DNA of 64,000 nt from Moraxellaceae bacterium (lineage in GTDB: Bacteria; Pseudomonadota; Gammaproteobacteria; Burkholderiales; Rhodocyclaceae), in the NCBI GenBank assembly GCA_031119205.1, contig JAVHYF010000009.1, positions 69,276 to 133,275 on the forward strand. Reading direction: 5' to 3'. A program made the position numbers and the translations under genes. Positions 30,845 to 39,503 of this stretch are shown one piece after another. Below the pieces are notes generated by a model. That model searched no databases, had not been told where the DNA came from, and worked only from the letters and a program-made list of their open reading frames with translations. The first letter of the stretch is position 1. Each line of letters begins with the position of its first letter.

Positions 30845-31606
30845 ATGAAACATCTGTTCTTCGTTGTCGCTGGCTGGTTTCTGGTGGGCTTTGCCGACCA
30901 GGCTGCTGCGGATCTGCCGGAGGCGATCACCCGGGTGAAACCGGCGTTGGTGGGCATCGGCACTTTCCAGGTTGCGCGCAATCCGCAGTTCCGCTTTCTC
31001 GGTACGGGCTTCGCAGTCGGTGATGGTTCCGTCATCGCCACCAATGCGCACGTCGTGCCTGTGGTGCTGGATGCCGCCCGCGACGAACGACTGGTGATGG
31101 CCATCCCGCAGGGCGGGCGGGCAGCGCAGATACGCCCTCTCAGCAAGCTCGGTGTCGACGATGTGCACGACCTGGCCTTGTTGAAGATGGACGGACCGCC
31201 GTTGCAGCCGGTGGCGCTGGCGCAACGGGTCCTGCGCGAAGGTGAGGCGATCGCCTTTTCCGGCTTTCCGGTCGGTGAGGTGCTAGGGCTATACCCCGTC
31301 ACCCACCGCGGCATCGTGTCGGCGATTTCGCCCAACGGTATTCCGGTGCCCCGTGCCAACGACCTGACCTCGACTGCCATCCGCCGGATCGGCGGCAGTA
31401 CCTTCGATATCTACCAACTCGACGCAACGGCTTACCCGGGCGGCAGCGGTAGTCCTGTGTTCGACCCGGACAGCGGAGAGGTGATTGCCATCATCAACAT
31501 GGTGCTGGTGCGCGGTGGACGTGAGAGCGCGCTGTCCTCGCCGACCGGCATCACCTATGCCGTGCCCGCCCGCTACCTGATGGATCTGCTCGCCCGGCCA
31601 CGTTGA
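30845..31606 (+). CDS. Exported trypsin-like serine protease
   Basis: A 253-residue chymotrypsin-fold protease with signal peptide (FFVVAGWFLVGFADQAAA). The triad is complete: His in VIATNAHVVPV, Asp in DDVHDLALLKM and Ser in AYPGGSGSPVFD. There is no PDZ domain, unlike DegP/DegQ. YPVTHRGIVSAISPNGIPV resembles the S1C group. It is probably a periplasmic housekeeping or regulatory protease. A good ribosome site (GGAGAGG) lies before the ATG. It is an 82-bp gap from the lytic transglycosylase. Confidence 0.88.
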   Translation: MKHLFFVVAGWFLVGFADQAAADLPEAITRVKPALVGIGTFQVARNPQFRFLGTGFAVGDGSVIATNAHVVPVVLDAARDERLVMAIPQGGRAAQIRPLSKLGVDDVHDLALLKMDGPPLQPVALAQRVLREGEAIAFSGFPVGEVLGLYPVTHRGIVSAISPNGIPVPRANDLTSTAIRRIGGSTFDIYQLDATAYPGGSGSPVFDPDSGEVIAIINMVLVRGGRESALSSPTGITYAVPARYLMDLLARPR

Positions 31607-31706
31607 TCCGGCGAAGTGCTGCGGGCGGGGCTAGACTGGCTCAGGCATGACGCAGACATGCGGTGTATGCCGGTGTTGCCATCACTCACCCCGTGAGGAG
31701 CCATCC

Positions 31707-31958
31707 ATGTCGTCACAGCGTCGCCTGACCATCCACTTCAACGATGGCAACAAACTGTCCTTTGCATTTCCCGGCCTGCCGGAGAACGCCAACCTGGCTG
31801 CGCAGATCGAAGGCCTGCTGCGCGATCAGTACCTGATGATCGAGGCAGAGGGGCGCCTGCTGATGTTTCCCTTTGCGAGCATCAAGTACGTCGAGTCTTC
31901 ACCGGCTCCGTCGCGACAGCTGCCCAATGTCCTGCACGGCGCCACCATTCTTGGCTGA
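31707..31958 (+). CDS. Small conserved-looking protein of unknown function
   Basis: An 83-residue soluble protein, not recognised. It is short, beta-rich in appearance (RRLTIHFNDGNKLSFAFP, GRLLMFPFASIKYVE) with no Cys and no export signal. The ATG at 31707 is preceded by GAGGAG at good distance, and codon use fits the neighbours, so I consider it real. The pattern of a basic strand, helix and hydrophobic strand could be a small regulatory or Hfq/PilZ-sized fold, but this is a guess. Confidence 0.75.
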   Translation: MSSQRRLTIHFNDGNKLSFAFPGLPENANLAAQIEGLLRDQYLMIEAEGRLLMFPFASIKYVESSPAPSRQLPNVLHGATILG

Positions 31959-32023
31959 GCATTGAATTGTCGCGGCGGGCGCAGTAGCGTAACGGGAGTT
32001 CCCGGCCCCTTACTCCGCCCCGC

Positions 32024-33484
32024 ATGTCCGCGCTGCTGCCTGCCACTGCCATTCGTGCCGTCGAAGCCCGCCATCACGATCTGCTCCCTCCCTTGATGGA
32101 GCGTGCCGGTCGCGCGGCGGCCGACGTGGCGCTGCGCATTCTGGGCGAGGCACGGGGCTGCGTGCTGGTGGTGGCCGGTCCGGGCAATAACGGAGGTGAC
32201 GGTTTCGTCGTCGCCCGCCTGCTCAAGGAGGCCGGGCGCGACGTGGTGGTGGCCTGTCACAGCGACGCCTGCGTGCTGCCGCCGGATGCAGCCAGCGCGC
32301 GCGCGGCCTGGGATGCCGCTGGCGGCCGGACGGTTGCGGATTTCGTCGGCAGCCAGTGGGGCCTGGTCGTGGATGCGCTGTTCGGTATCGGACTGAAGCG
32401 CCCGGTGGATGGACGCCATGCCGAGTGCATCGCCCGTATCAACGCCATGAGCTGTCCGGTGCTGGCGCTCGATGTTCCCTCCGGGCTGGACGCCGACACG
32501 GGCGTGGTGCGTGGCTGCGCGGTGCGTGCCACCCATACCGCCAGCTTCATCGCACTCAAGCCCGGTCAGTTGACGCTGGATGGCCCCGACCATTGTGGCG
32601 AGCTGAGCCTGCACGATCTGGGTCTGGATGTCCCGGCGGGTGCCGGTGCCTTGCTCGACCGCAGCAGCTTCGCTTCCCAGCTACGGGCCCGGCCACGCAA
32701 TGCTCACAAGGGAATGTTCGGCGACGCCGGGGTCATCGGTGGCGCGCCCGGCATGACCGGGGCTGCGTTGCTGGCGGCACGTGCCAGCCTGAAGCTTGGT
32801 GCCGGGCGGATCTTCCTCGGGCTGCTCGACGCAGAGGCACCGGCTTTCGACCCGGCCTGTCCGGAGCTCATGCTGCGCCAGCCGGGTGATCTGCATCTGC
32901 TGTCGTCGGCACTGGCCGTGGGGCCGGGTCTGGGGCAGTCAGAACAGGCGCTTCAGCAACTGCGCCGGGCCCTGGGTTTCACCGGACCGCTACTGCTGGA
33001 TGCCGATGCGCTCAACCTGCTGGCGGCGAATCCCGGCATGCAGCAGGCGCTGGGCCGGCGCGAGGCCGCCACGGTGTTGACGCCACATCCGGCGGAGGCG
33101 GCGCGCCTGCTTCAATGTTCGACCGCCGAGGTGCAGGCGGACAGGGTGGCTAGTGCCTGCGACATGGCGCGGCGCTTCCAGGCCTGCGTCGTGCTGAAAG
33201 GCTGTGGCAGCGTCCTCGCTACACCTGAAGGCAACTGGTACATCAACACCAGCGGACATTCCGGCATGGCCAGCGCCGGTATGGGCGACGTATTGAGCGG
33301 TCTGGTGCTCGCACTGCTCGCACAGGGCTGGCCGGCGATGCCCGCGCTGGCCGCGGGCGTGCACCTGCATGGTTGTGCGGCCGAGCGGCTGGCGCGGGCC
33401 GGTGTCGGTCCTGTGGGGCTGAGTGCCAGCGAGTTGATCGACGCGGCGCGGGCAGAGTTCAACGCCTGGCTGCCGCGCCGCTGA
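32024..33484 (+). CDS. nnr: Bifunctional NAD(P)H-hydrate epimerase / ADP-dependent NAD(P)H-hydrate dehydratase
   Basis: This enzyme repairs damaged NAD(P)H (NADHX/NADPHX). The N-terminal YjeF domain (1-210) epimerises the hydrate: VVAGPGNNGGDGFVVARLL, LDVPSGLDADTG. The C-terminal ribokinase-like domain (about 225-486) dehydrates it with ADP: NAHKGMFGDAGVIGGAPGM, VLTPHPAEAARLL, and the catalytic region SGHSGMASAGMGDVLSG. The full length of 486 is normal for the fused form. Confidence 0.95.
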   Translation: MSALLPATAIRAVEARHHDLLPPLMERAGRAAADVALRILGEARGCVLVVAGPGNNGGDGFVVARLLKEAGRDVVVACHSDACVLPPDAASARAAWDAAGGRTVADFVGSQWGLVVDALFGIGLKRPVDGRHAECIARINAMSCPVLALDVPSGLDADTGVVRGCAVRATHTASFIALKPGQLTLDGPDHCGELSLHDLGLDVPAGAGALLDRSSFASQLRARPRNAHKGMFGDAGVIGGAPGMTGAALLAARASLKLGAGRIFLGLLDAEAPAFDPACPELMLRQPGDLHLLSSALAVGPGLGQSEQALQQLRRALGFTGPLLLDADALNLLAANPGMQQALGRREAATVLTPHPAEAARLLQCSTAEVQADRVASACDMARRFQACVVLKGCGSVLATPEGNWYINTSGHSGMASAGMGDVLSGLVLALLAQGWPAMPALAAGVHLHGCAAERLARAGVGPVGLSASELIDAARAEFNAWLPRR

Positions 33485-33557
33485 GCCCTCGCTGCCGGCC
33501 TCCCCGCAAGTCCGGCGACGGCATGGCCATCATGTGAGGCGGCCAATCATGGCCCCC

Positions 33558-33563
33558 TATAAT
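33558..33563 (+). promoter_or_regulatory. Candidate -10 element of the EamA gene
   Basis: A perfect TATAAT about 27 bp before the TTG start, within CCCCTATAATGG. The -35 at normal distance (TGAGGC) is poor, so strength is uncertain. Confidence 0.4.
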
Positions 33564-33589
33564 GGACGCTCATCTGCAGGAAGCCCGCC

Positions 33590-34492
33590 TTGTCCGCACC
33601 CTCCACCGTCGTACCGCATGCCGCCCACCCTGTGCGCGGGGTGATGTTCTTCTGTATCGCGCTGTTCCTGTTTGCCTGCCTCGACACGTCGGTCAAGTAC
33701 CTGGCCCAGCACCACCCCGTGCCGCTGATCGCCTGGGCGCGCTACATCGTGCATCTGCTGCTGATGGTGGCTCTGCTGGGACCACTGCAGGGACGTCTGC
33801 TGCTGCAGACGCAGCGTACCGGCCTGGCCATCCTGCGCGCGCTGTGCCTGGTTGCGATCACCCTGTGCATGATGTTCGCGTTGCGTCGCCTTCCCCTCGC
33901 GGAGGCAACCTCATTGACCTTCGTGGCCCCGATGCTCGCCGTGCTGCTGGCGCGCCCACTGCTGGGCGAGCGCATCGGTGGTGTGCGCGCCGCAGCGGTC
34001 GTCATCGGTTTCCTTGGTGTGCTGTTGATCGCCCGACCGGGCGGTAGTGTGGATGTGACGGGCTTCGTACTGGTGATGGGCGTGGCCCTGGGCAGCGCCG
34101 GCTACCAGTTGCTGTCCCGTGTGCTGATGCGTACGGAGCGGACCACGACCTTGCTGTTCTATGCCGCGCTCGCCGGTGCCGGTGTCTTCAGCCTCATGTT
34201 GCCGTGGTCACTCGGCGGCCCGACGCCCACCTTGCTGGAGTGGGGACTGTTCATTGGAGTGGGCCTGAGCGGCGGCATCGGCCACTACTGCTACACGCGG
34301 GCCTATCGGGATGCCACGGTATCCCTGCTCGCGCCCCTGTCCTACCTGCAACTGGTATGGGCGGCATTGCTGGGCTGGTTGGTCTTCGGTCAGTACCCGG
34401 ACGGCATGAGCCTGGCTGGCATGGGTATCATTGCCATGTCGGGAGTCGTCGTGGCCTTCGAGAGCCGGCGCCGGACTGGGCCTGGCGACTGA
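33590..34492 (+). CDS. EamA/DMT family membrane transporter
   Basis: A 300-residue inner-membrane protein with ten predicted helices in two EamA halves (for example LFLFACLDTSVKYLAQHHPV in the first, ITLCMMFALRRLPLAEATSL at the helix 3-4 hairpin). Members export amino acids or other metabolites; the cargo is unknown. I chose a TTG start at 33590 because AGGAAG lies at proper spacing and no ATG exists before residue 19; the ATG at 33644 is the alternative and would cut into the N-terminus. Confidence 0.87.
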   Translation: MSAPSTVVPHAAHPVRGVMFFCIALFLFACLDTSVKYLAQHHPVPLIAWARYIVHLLLMVALLGPLQGRLLLQTQRTGLAILRALCLVAITLCMMFALRRLPLAEATSLTFVAPMLAVLLARPLLGERIGGVRAAAVVIGFLGVLLIARPGGSVDVTGFVLVMGVALGSAGYQLLSRVLMRTERTTTLLFYAALAGAGVFSLMLPWSLGGPTPTLLEWGLFIGVGLSGGIGHYCYTRAYRDATVSLLAPLSYLQLVWAALLGWLVFGQYPDGMSLAGMGIIAMSGVVVAFESRRRTGPGD

Positions 34493-34517
34493 GCCCGCGC
34501 CATGATCTGCGGCTTGG

Positions 34518-36005
34518 TCAGCGAGTGAGTCCGGGGTAGGGGTACAGCACGTTGAGTGCTTCGGAACGGCCGAAGGTCTGCACGATGCGCACGTGATTGC
34601 GGCGGAACTCGCGGGCGTGATGCAGGCCGCAGGAGTGGGCGATCATGTCGATTTCATGGTTGATGCCGCTGGCGTAGTTCGCGACCCGTTTCCATTTCTC
34701 CTCGACCACCAGGCCGCGCTGCAGGCGTGCGTCGTGAGTGGTGACACCGGTAGGGCAGGTGTTGCTGTGGCAACGCAGCGCCTGGATGCAGCCCAGCGCG
34801 AACATGAAGCCGCGTGCGGTGTTCACGAAATCCGCCCCGCAGGCCAGCGCCCAGGCCGCCCTTGCGGAGGTCACGATCTTGCCGGAAGCCACCACCTTGA
34901 TGCGTTGCTTCAGGTCGGCGGCGATCAGTGCGTCGACGGCGCGTGGCAGTGCCTCGTCGATGGACAGGGCAACGTGGTCGGCCAGAGCCTGTGGCGCTGC
35001 CCCCGAGCCTCCCTCACCACCATCGATGACGACGAAGTCGGGCGCGCAGTCCAGCCCGCGGCGCACGATGGCTTCAGCCAGATCGTTCATGAAGTACCAG
35101 CCGCCCAGCGCAGTCTTGATGCCGACCGGCTTGCCGGTGATCGTCCGCACGCGCAACACGAAGTCCAGCAGCTCCTCGATATTCCCGATCTCCGGATGAC
35201 GGTTCGGGCTGATCGAATCCATGCCTGCCGGGATGCCGCGGATGTTCGATATTTCCGGCGTCACCTTGCTGCCGGGCAGTACGCCACCTTTGCCGGGTTT
35301 CGCTCCCTGCGACATCTTGATCTCGAAGGCGCGCACCGTCTCGTGTGCAGCCAGTTCGCGCAGTCGTTGCTCGCTGAGCCGGCCGTGCTCGTCGCGCACG
35401 CCGTACTTGGCGGTGCCGATCTGCATGATCAGGTCACAACCGCCTTCCAGGTGATAAGGCGACAGGCCGCCCTCGCCGGTATCCATCCAGCATCCGGCGT
35501 CACGCGCACCCCGTGATAGGGCCTGCACGGCAGGCTTCGAAATGGCGCCGAAGCTCATGCCGCTGATGTTGACGATGGAGCAGGCCTGGAAGGGTTTCTC
35601 GCAGTAACCCTCGCCGATCAGCAAGGGTGGCGTCGGGGCACGCTCCTCTTCGAGGATGGCGAAAGGCGCGTTGACGAAGATGAGCGCACCCGGCTGGCGG
35701 ATGTCGTAGGTGGAGCCGAAACCGATGATGCCGCCTTCCTGCTTCGCCAGCCGGTACACCCAGGAACGGGTGGCGCGGTCGAAGGGCATCTCGTCGCGGT
35801 CGCCGAGAAAGAAGTACTGGCGGAAGTACTCGCCGAGGTTTTCGAAGAAGTAGCGGAAGTGCCCGATGATCGGGTAGTTGCGCAGGATGGTGTGCTTCTT
35901 CTGGGTGATGTCCTGCACGTACCAGTAGATCAGGAAGCCCGCGATCCCGAGCGCGAAGAGGGTCCCGAGACTGACGCTGAGTACGGTTAGCATTCCGTCG
36001 GACAT
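34518..36005 (-). CDS. Membrane-anchored FMN-binding glutamate synthase-like protein
   Basis: A 495-residue protein with one N-terminal membrane helix (VLSVSLGTLFALGIAGFLIY) and then the FMN/Fe-S synthase core of the GltB large subunit: SGMSFGAISKPAVQALSRGA, MSQGAKPGKGGVLPG, VVIDGGEGGSGAAPQAL, and the cysteine patch CIQALRCHSNTCPTGVTT. It lacks the amidotransferase domain and the C-terminal beta-helix of true glutamate synthase, and no GltD partner is near. It therefore probably uses another ammonia source or another reaction. The start at 36005 overlaps the -35 region of the divergent nadC promoter. Confidence 0.88.
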   Translation of the reverse strand: MSDGMLTVLSVSLGTLFALGIAGFLIYWYVQDITQKKHTILRNYPIIGHFRYFFENLGEYFRQYFFLGDRDEMPFDRATRSWVYRLAKQEGGIIGFGSTYDIRQPGALIFVNAPFAILEEERAPTPPLLIGEGYCEKPFQACSIVNISGMSFGAISKPAVQALSRGARDAGCWMDTGEGGLSPYHLEGGCDLIMQIGTAKYGVRDEHGRLSEQRLRELAAHETVRAFEIKMSQGAKPGKGGVLPGSKVTPEISNIRGIPAGMDSISPNRHPEIGNIEELLDFVLRVRTITGKPVGIKTALGGWYFMNDLAEAIVRRGLDCAPDFVVIDGGEGGSGAAPQALADHVALSIDEALPRAVDALIAADLKQRIKVVASGKIVTSARAAWALACGADFVNTARGFMFALGCIQALRCHSNTCPTGVTTHDARLQRGLVVEEKWKRVANYASGINHEIDMIAHSCGLHHAREFRRNHVRIVQTFGRSEALNVLYPYPGLTR

Positions 36006-36027
36006 GGCTTTCCCCGGCGTGTACAAT
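35999..36027 (+). promoter_or_regulatory. Candidate sigma70 promoter of nadC
   Basis: CGGACA (35999-36004), a 17-bp spacer and TACAAT (36022-36027), about 75 bp before nadC. It overlaps the start codon of the divergent glutamate-synthase-like gene. Confidence 0.5.
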
Positions 36028-36101
36028 GGGTCGGCGCCTTGGCGAACCCTGCCTGGCGCTGCGGACGCAAGCATGCACGAAACAGGGGAAGGTGGGTCGA
36101 C

Positions 36102-36950
36102 ATGGAATTTGCAAACCAGTTGAGAGTGGAAATCCAGCGCGGGGTCGCCCAGGCGCTGGCCGAGGACGTCGGCACCGCCGACCTGACCGCGCAACTGATT
36201 CCGGCCGAGCGCAGCGCCAGCGGTCGTGTCGTCACCCGTCAGGAGGCGGTGCTGTGCGGTTCTGCCTGGTTCAATGCGGCCTTCCAGATGCTGGATCCGG
36301 AGTCCACCATCGTGTGGCATGCGCAGGATGGTGACCGCATCGAATCCGGCCAGGTGCTGTGCGACGTGTTCGCCAATGCACGCGCGCTGCTCACCGCAGA
36401 GCGTACCGGCCTCAACTTCCTGCAGCTGCTGTCAGGCACGGCCACCGTTACGCGTCGCTTCGTCGATGCCATCGAGGGCACGCGCGCCAGCATCGTCGAC
36501 ACCCGCAAGACCCTGCCCGGTTTGCGCCTGGCGCAGAAGTACGCGGTGAAGACCGGTGGTGGGGTCAACCACCGCACCGGTCTGTATGACGGCGTGCTCA
36601 TCAAGGAAAACCACATCATCGCGGCCGGCGGCGTGCGCGAGGCCATGCGCACCGCGCGGGAAATCGCCCCGTCCAACGTGTTCATCCAGATCGAGGTGGA
36701 GAACCTCAACCAGTTGCGCGAGGCGCTGGAGAGCGGCGCGCGCATGGTCTTGCTGGACAACATGGACCTGGGGGAGATGCGCGAGGCGGTGAGTATCACC
36801 GCTGGCCGTGCGCAGCTGGAGGCCTCGGGTGGCGTCAGCCTGGAGCGGGTGCGTGCGATTGCCGAGACCGGCGTCGATCGCATCTCGATCGGCACGCTGA
36901 CCAAGGACGTTCAGGCCGTGGATTTCTCCTTGCGTCATATCGAAGAGTAA
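36102..36950 (+). CDS. nadC: Nicotinate-nucleotide diphosphorylase (carboxylating) NadC
   Basis: NadC turns quinolinate and PRPP into nicotinate mononucleotide, CO2 and PPi, a step of de novo NAD synthesis. The 282-residue protein shows LAEDVGTADLTAQLIP, ERTGLNFLQLLSGTAT, VDTRKTLPGLRLAQKYAVKT, GGGVNHRTGLYDGVLIKENH and EASGGVSLERVRAIAETGVD. The ATG at 36102 has GGGGAAGG upstream. nadA and nadB are not in the window. Confidence 0.97.
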   Translation: MEFANQLRVEIQRGVAQALAEDVGTADLTAQLIPAERSASGRVVTRQEAVLCGSAWFNAAFQMLDPESTIVWHAQDGDRIESGQVLCDVFANARALLTAERTGLNFLQLLSGTATVTRRFVDAIEGTRASIVDTRKTLPGLRLAQKYAVKTGGGVNHRTGLYDGVLIKENHIIAAGGVREAMRTAREIAPSNVFIQIEVENLNQLREALESGARMVLLDNMDLGEMREAVSITAGRAQLEASGGVSLERVRAIAETGVDRISIGTLTKDVQAVDFSLRHIEE

Positions 36951-37068
36951 ACAGGACACCGGGCGGCCGATACTTCCGGACTGAACGGCTGCCACAGGGC
37001 GGCGTTACGACGACAACCACAAGACCCACGTTCCAGACAGAACGGCCAGAAGAAGAAAGCCCGGATCC

Positions 37069-37206
37069 ATGTTGTTTGCCCTGTACTACGTTGTCGCCAT
37101 CGTCGTGTTGATCCTGCATTTCACCGGTTTTCTCGCCCGCCATCGCGTCGAATGGCTGGTCTATGTGCTGGCGGTGACGGTATTTCCGGCCGTGCTGTAC
37201 CTGTAG
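37069..37206 (+). CDS. 45-residue membrane peptide
   Basis: A very short frame whose product reads as two hydrophobic helices joined by a basic turn: LFALYYVVAIVVLILHFTGF, then ARHRVEW, then LVYVLAVTVFPAVLYL. The purine-rich AGAAGAAAG lies about 10 bases before the ATG, and a strong terminator follows 45 bp after the stop. Both support a real gene. Function is unknown; small membrane proteins of this size often adjust a transporter or sensor. Confidence 0.55.
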   Translation: MLFALYYVVAIVVLILHFTGFLARHRVEWLVYVLAVTVFPAVLYL

Positions 37207-37251
37207 CGGAGCGCAGTAAAGCGCCCGAAGCGGCAGCAAGGAACACCAATG

Positions 37252-37288
37252 AAAAAGCCCTGGCACCGTGAGGTGCCAGGGCTTTTTT
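37252..37288. terminator. Bidirectional terminator between the 45-aa gene and sodB
   Basis: A perfect 16-bp stem (AAAAAGCCCTGGCACC / GGTGCCAGGGCTTTTT) with loop GTGA and T-runs on both strands. It serves the convergent transcripts. Confidence 0.93.
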
Positions 37289-37313
37289 ACGTCTGCCTGC
37301 TGCGGCCTGGAGA

Positions 37314-37895
37314 TCAGGCGAAGTTGGCGGCCGCGAAGTCCCAGTTGGCGAGACTGCTCAGGAAGGTCTCGACGAACTTCGGGCGGGCATTGCGGTAGTC
37401 GATGTAGTAGGCGTGTTCCCACACATCAATGGTGAGCAGCGCCTTGTCGGCGGTGGTCAGCGGGGTGCCTGCTGCACCGGTGTTAACGATGTCGACCGTG
37501 CCGTCCGGCTTCTTCACCAGCCAGGTCCAGCCGGAACCGAAGTTGCCGACGGCGCTCTTGGTGAAGGCTTCCTTGAAGGCATCGAAGCTGCCCCATTTGG
37601 CATTGATGGCATCGGCCAGCGCGCCGGTGGGAGCGCCGCCGCCGTTCGGCTTCAGGCTGCTCCAGAAGAAGGTGTGATTCCACACCTGGGCGGAGTTGTT
37701 GTAGATGCCGCCGCTGCTCTTCTTGATGATCTCTTCGAGCGTTGCGTTCTCGAATTCAGTGCCCTTGATCAGGTTGTTCAGGTTGGTGACGTAAGCCTGA
37801 TGGTGCTTGCTGTAGTGGAAGTCGAAGGTCTCTTCCGAGATGTGCGGAACGAGCGCGTTCTTGGCAAAGGGAAGGGGCGGCAGAGTGTGTTCCAT
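37314..37895 (-). CDS. sodB: Superoxide dismutase [Fe]
   Basis: It converts superoxide to peroxide and oxygen. The 193-residue protein has metal ligands in [19 protein letters not shown] and [22 protein letters not shown] (Gln in the position typical of iron enzymes) and [13 protein letters not shown] point to iron rather than manganese. No signal peptide, so cytoplasmic. Confidence 0.97.
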   Translation of the reverse strand: MEHTLPPLPFAKNALVPHISEETFDFHYSKHHQAYVTNLNNLIKGTEFENATLEEIIKKSSGGIYNNSAQVWNHTFFWSSLKPNGGGAPTGALADAINAKWGSFDAFKEAFTKSAVGNFGSGWTWLVKKPDGTVDIVNTGAAGTPLTTADKALLTIDVWEHAYYIDYRNARPKFVETFLSSLANWDFAAANFA

Positions 37896-37959
37896 GGTAT
37901 GGCTCCTTGGTAACTTGGAAGGATCTGCGAACGCAGAAGAACCTGGCGAAAACCCGAGG

Positions 37960-37989
37960 ATTTTAGTCGGGAAAGCCGGAGCCTGACAA
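37960..37989 (-). promoter_or_regulatory. Candidate sigma70 promoter of sodB
   Basis: On the minus strand TTGTCA (37989-37984), an 18-bp spacer and TAAAAT (37965-37960), about 65 bp before the sodB start. Confidence 0.5.
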
Positions 37990-37990
37990 C

Positions 37991-38017
37991 CTCGTGGCGC
38001 CTTTGCGACGCCACGAG
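37991..38017. other. Hairpin between pectinesterase and sodB
   Basis: CTCGTGGCG / CGCCACGAG, a perfect 9-bp stem with a 9-base loop, 41 bp after the pectinesterase stop. No T-run follows on the minus strand, so it may be a Rho-dependent end or an mRNA-protecting stem rather than an intrinsic terminator. It lies directly upstream of the sodB -35. Confidence 0.5.
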
Positions 38018-38057
38018 ATCTTCATGTCGATATACCTGGAACCTCTATGCAAAACCC

Positions 38058-39275
38058 TTACTGGGCGCCGCTTCCGAGGCCGGTGTTGTTGAACTCGAAG
38101 AAGCGGTTGGCACTGTAGGGGCCTTCCACCGAGCTGTACGGACGACGCGCCGTCGACGGGCCCCAGGGCTCGGCTACGCGCACGTGCTTGCCGATGTTCG
38201 ACTCGCGGATCACCAGCTGGCCGTTCGGCGACACGCCGTTGTTGTACACCGCCAGCGAGGCGACGCCTTCGTCCCAGGCGCGGCCCAGGTAGCTGCCGTT
38301 CGGCGTGGTCAGCGTGTCGGTGTCGAAGGTGCTGGTGACGAACAGGAAGCCGTACTGGTTGCGCGGGTCGGTGCTCGGCGCCAGCCCGATGCCGCTGACC
38401 TGGCGGTTGCCCAGGTGACGGATGCGGGTGCTCTCGAACACGGCGGTGCCGCGACCGAAGATGAAGTCCACATCGCCTTCCACGTAGCTGTGCTTGAAGT
38501 AGCTGCGCGCCACGGTGTTGATGTTGGCGCTCTTCACGTACAGGGTGTCCTGGTGGCCCAGCACGCGCACGTTCTCGAACTCGTTGCGGTCACCGTTGAG
38601 CATCAGCGCCACGCCTTGCTGGCTGGTGGTGCCGTAGGTGCCTTCTACGTAGTCGTTGGCGAAGGTGATGTTCTTGGCCTGGAAGTGGCCGGCATTCACC
38701 GCGAAGGTGGCGCTGCCGCTGGTGCCGAAGGTTGCGCCGGACAGGTTGGCGTTGCAGGGGTTGGCACTGCTGCCCACCGGCTTCGGCGTGGGGTTGGCGT
38801 TGTTGTAGACGATGACCGTCTTGGCGGCGTTGCTGTCGGTGCTGTACAGCGTGATGGGCGGTGCAGCGGCGGGAACGCACACCACCTCGCGATAGGTGCC
38901 CGGCTTCACGCGCAGGTACAGGCGGGTGGCGCCACCTTGCAGCACGGCGGCATTCACAGCCTCTTGCACGGTAGCGTGGGTGCCGCTGCCGTCGGCAGCG
39001 ATGGTGGCGAAGGGCTTCTTCGAACTCACCGAGCCGATGCCCGCTGTCGGGTTCCAGTTGTCGGTGACCAGAGCGCCCAGCGTGCCGCCTTGTGCGAGGT
39101 ACTTCAGCGGCGTGTGGTTCTTCGCTTCGGCCGCGCTCAGTTGCGGGCGGTTCGGCGTGCTCGGGATTTCGGCCTGCGCCAGGCTGCCGCACAGGGTGGC
39201 TGTGGTTGCAACGGCGGCAACGGCGAGATGACGGGTGTGGCGCGCAAGGGCGCCCTGACGGCAATTTGCTGTCAT
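38058..39275 (-). CDS. Secreted pectin methylesterase (carbohydrate esterase family 8)
   Basis: This enzyme removes methyl groups from pectin. The 405-residue protein has a signal peptide (HLAVAAVATTATLCGSLAQA) and a right-handed beta-helix. CE8 catalytic motifs are present: QQGVALMLNGD (Gln), GHQDTLYV (Asp), GDVDFIFGRG (Asp) and YLGRAWDE (Arg and Trp). The many Ser/Thr/Asn turns suit a helix ladder. Start at 39275 with GGAGG at good spacing. No pectate lyase, polygalacturonase or uptake gene is near, so it is an orphan and may have been acquired. Confidence 0.92.
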   Translation of the reverse strand: MTANCRQGALARHTRHLAVAAVATTATLCGSLAQAEIPSTPNRPQLSAAEAKNHTPLKYLAQGGTLGALVTDNWNPTAGIGSVSSKKPFATIAADGSGTHATVQEAVNAAVLQGGATRLYLRVKPGTYREVVCVPAAAPPITLYSTDSNAAKTVIVYNNANPTPKPVGSSANPCNANLSGATFGTSGSATFAVNAGHFQAKNITFANDYVEGTYGTTSQQGVALMLNGDRNEFENVRVLGHQDTLYVKSANINTVARSYFKHSYVEGDVDFIFGRGTAVFESTRIRHLGNRQVSGIGLAPSTDPRNQYGFLFVTSTFDTDTLTTPNGSYLGRAWDEGVASLAVYNNGVSPNGQLVIRESNIGKHVRVAEPWGPSTARRPYSSVEGPYSANRFFEFNNTGLGSGAQ

Positions 39276-39503
39276 GCTGAACTCCTCCAAGAGTAGATTT
39301 ATCGACGCGATGTGTACGCGTCGGGTACGCGATATGCGGAACGGGTCGACGCCCGTTTGCCGCAGATTCTAGGAGCGGGAGTTGCCGGCCAATCTGCGCC
39401 ATGTCGCTGTATATGAAATATATTTCCAGCAAGGCGTTTGTCTGCGGCAGGAACCAAGCAGCCGCTGTCCCGGTCTGTCCGGCACCTCCAAGATGATCCC
39501 CAC

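Noticed and set aside
33485..33589. GGCCAT/ATGGCC inverted repeat before the EamA gene as an operator or terminator
   Set aside because: The arms are short and imperfectly spaced, with no T-run; only the TATAAT seemed worth listing.
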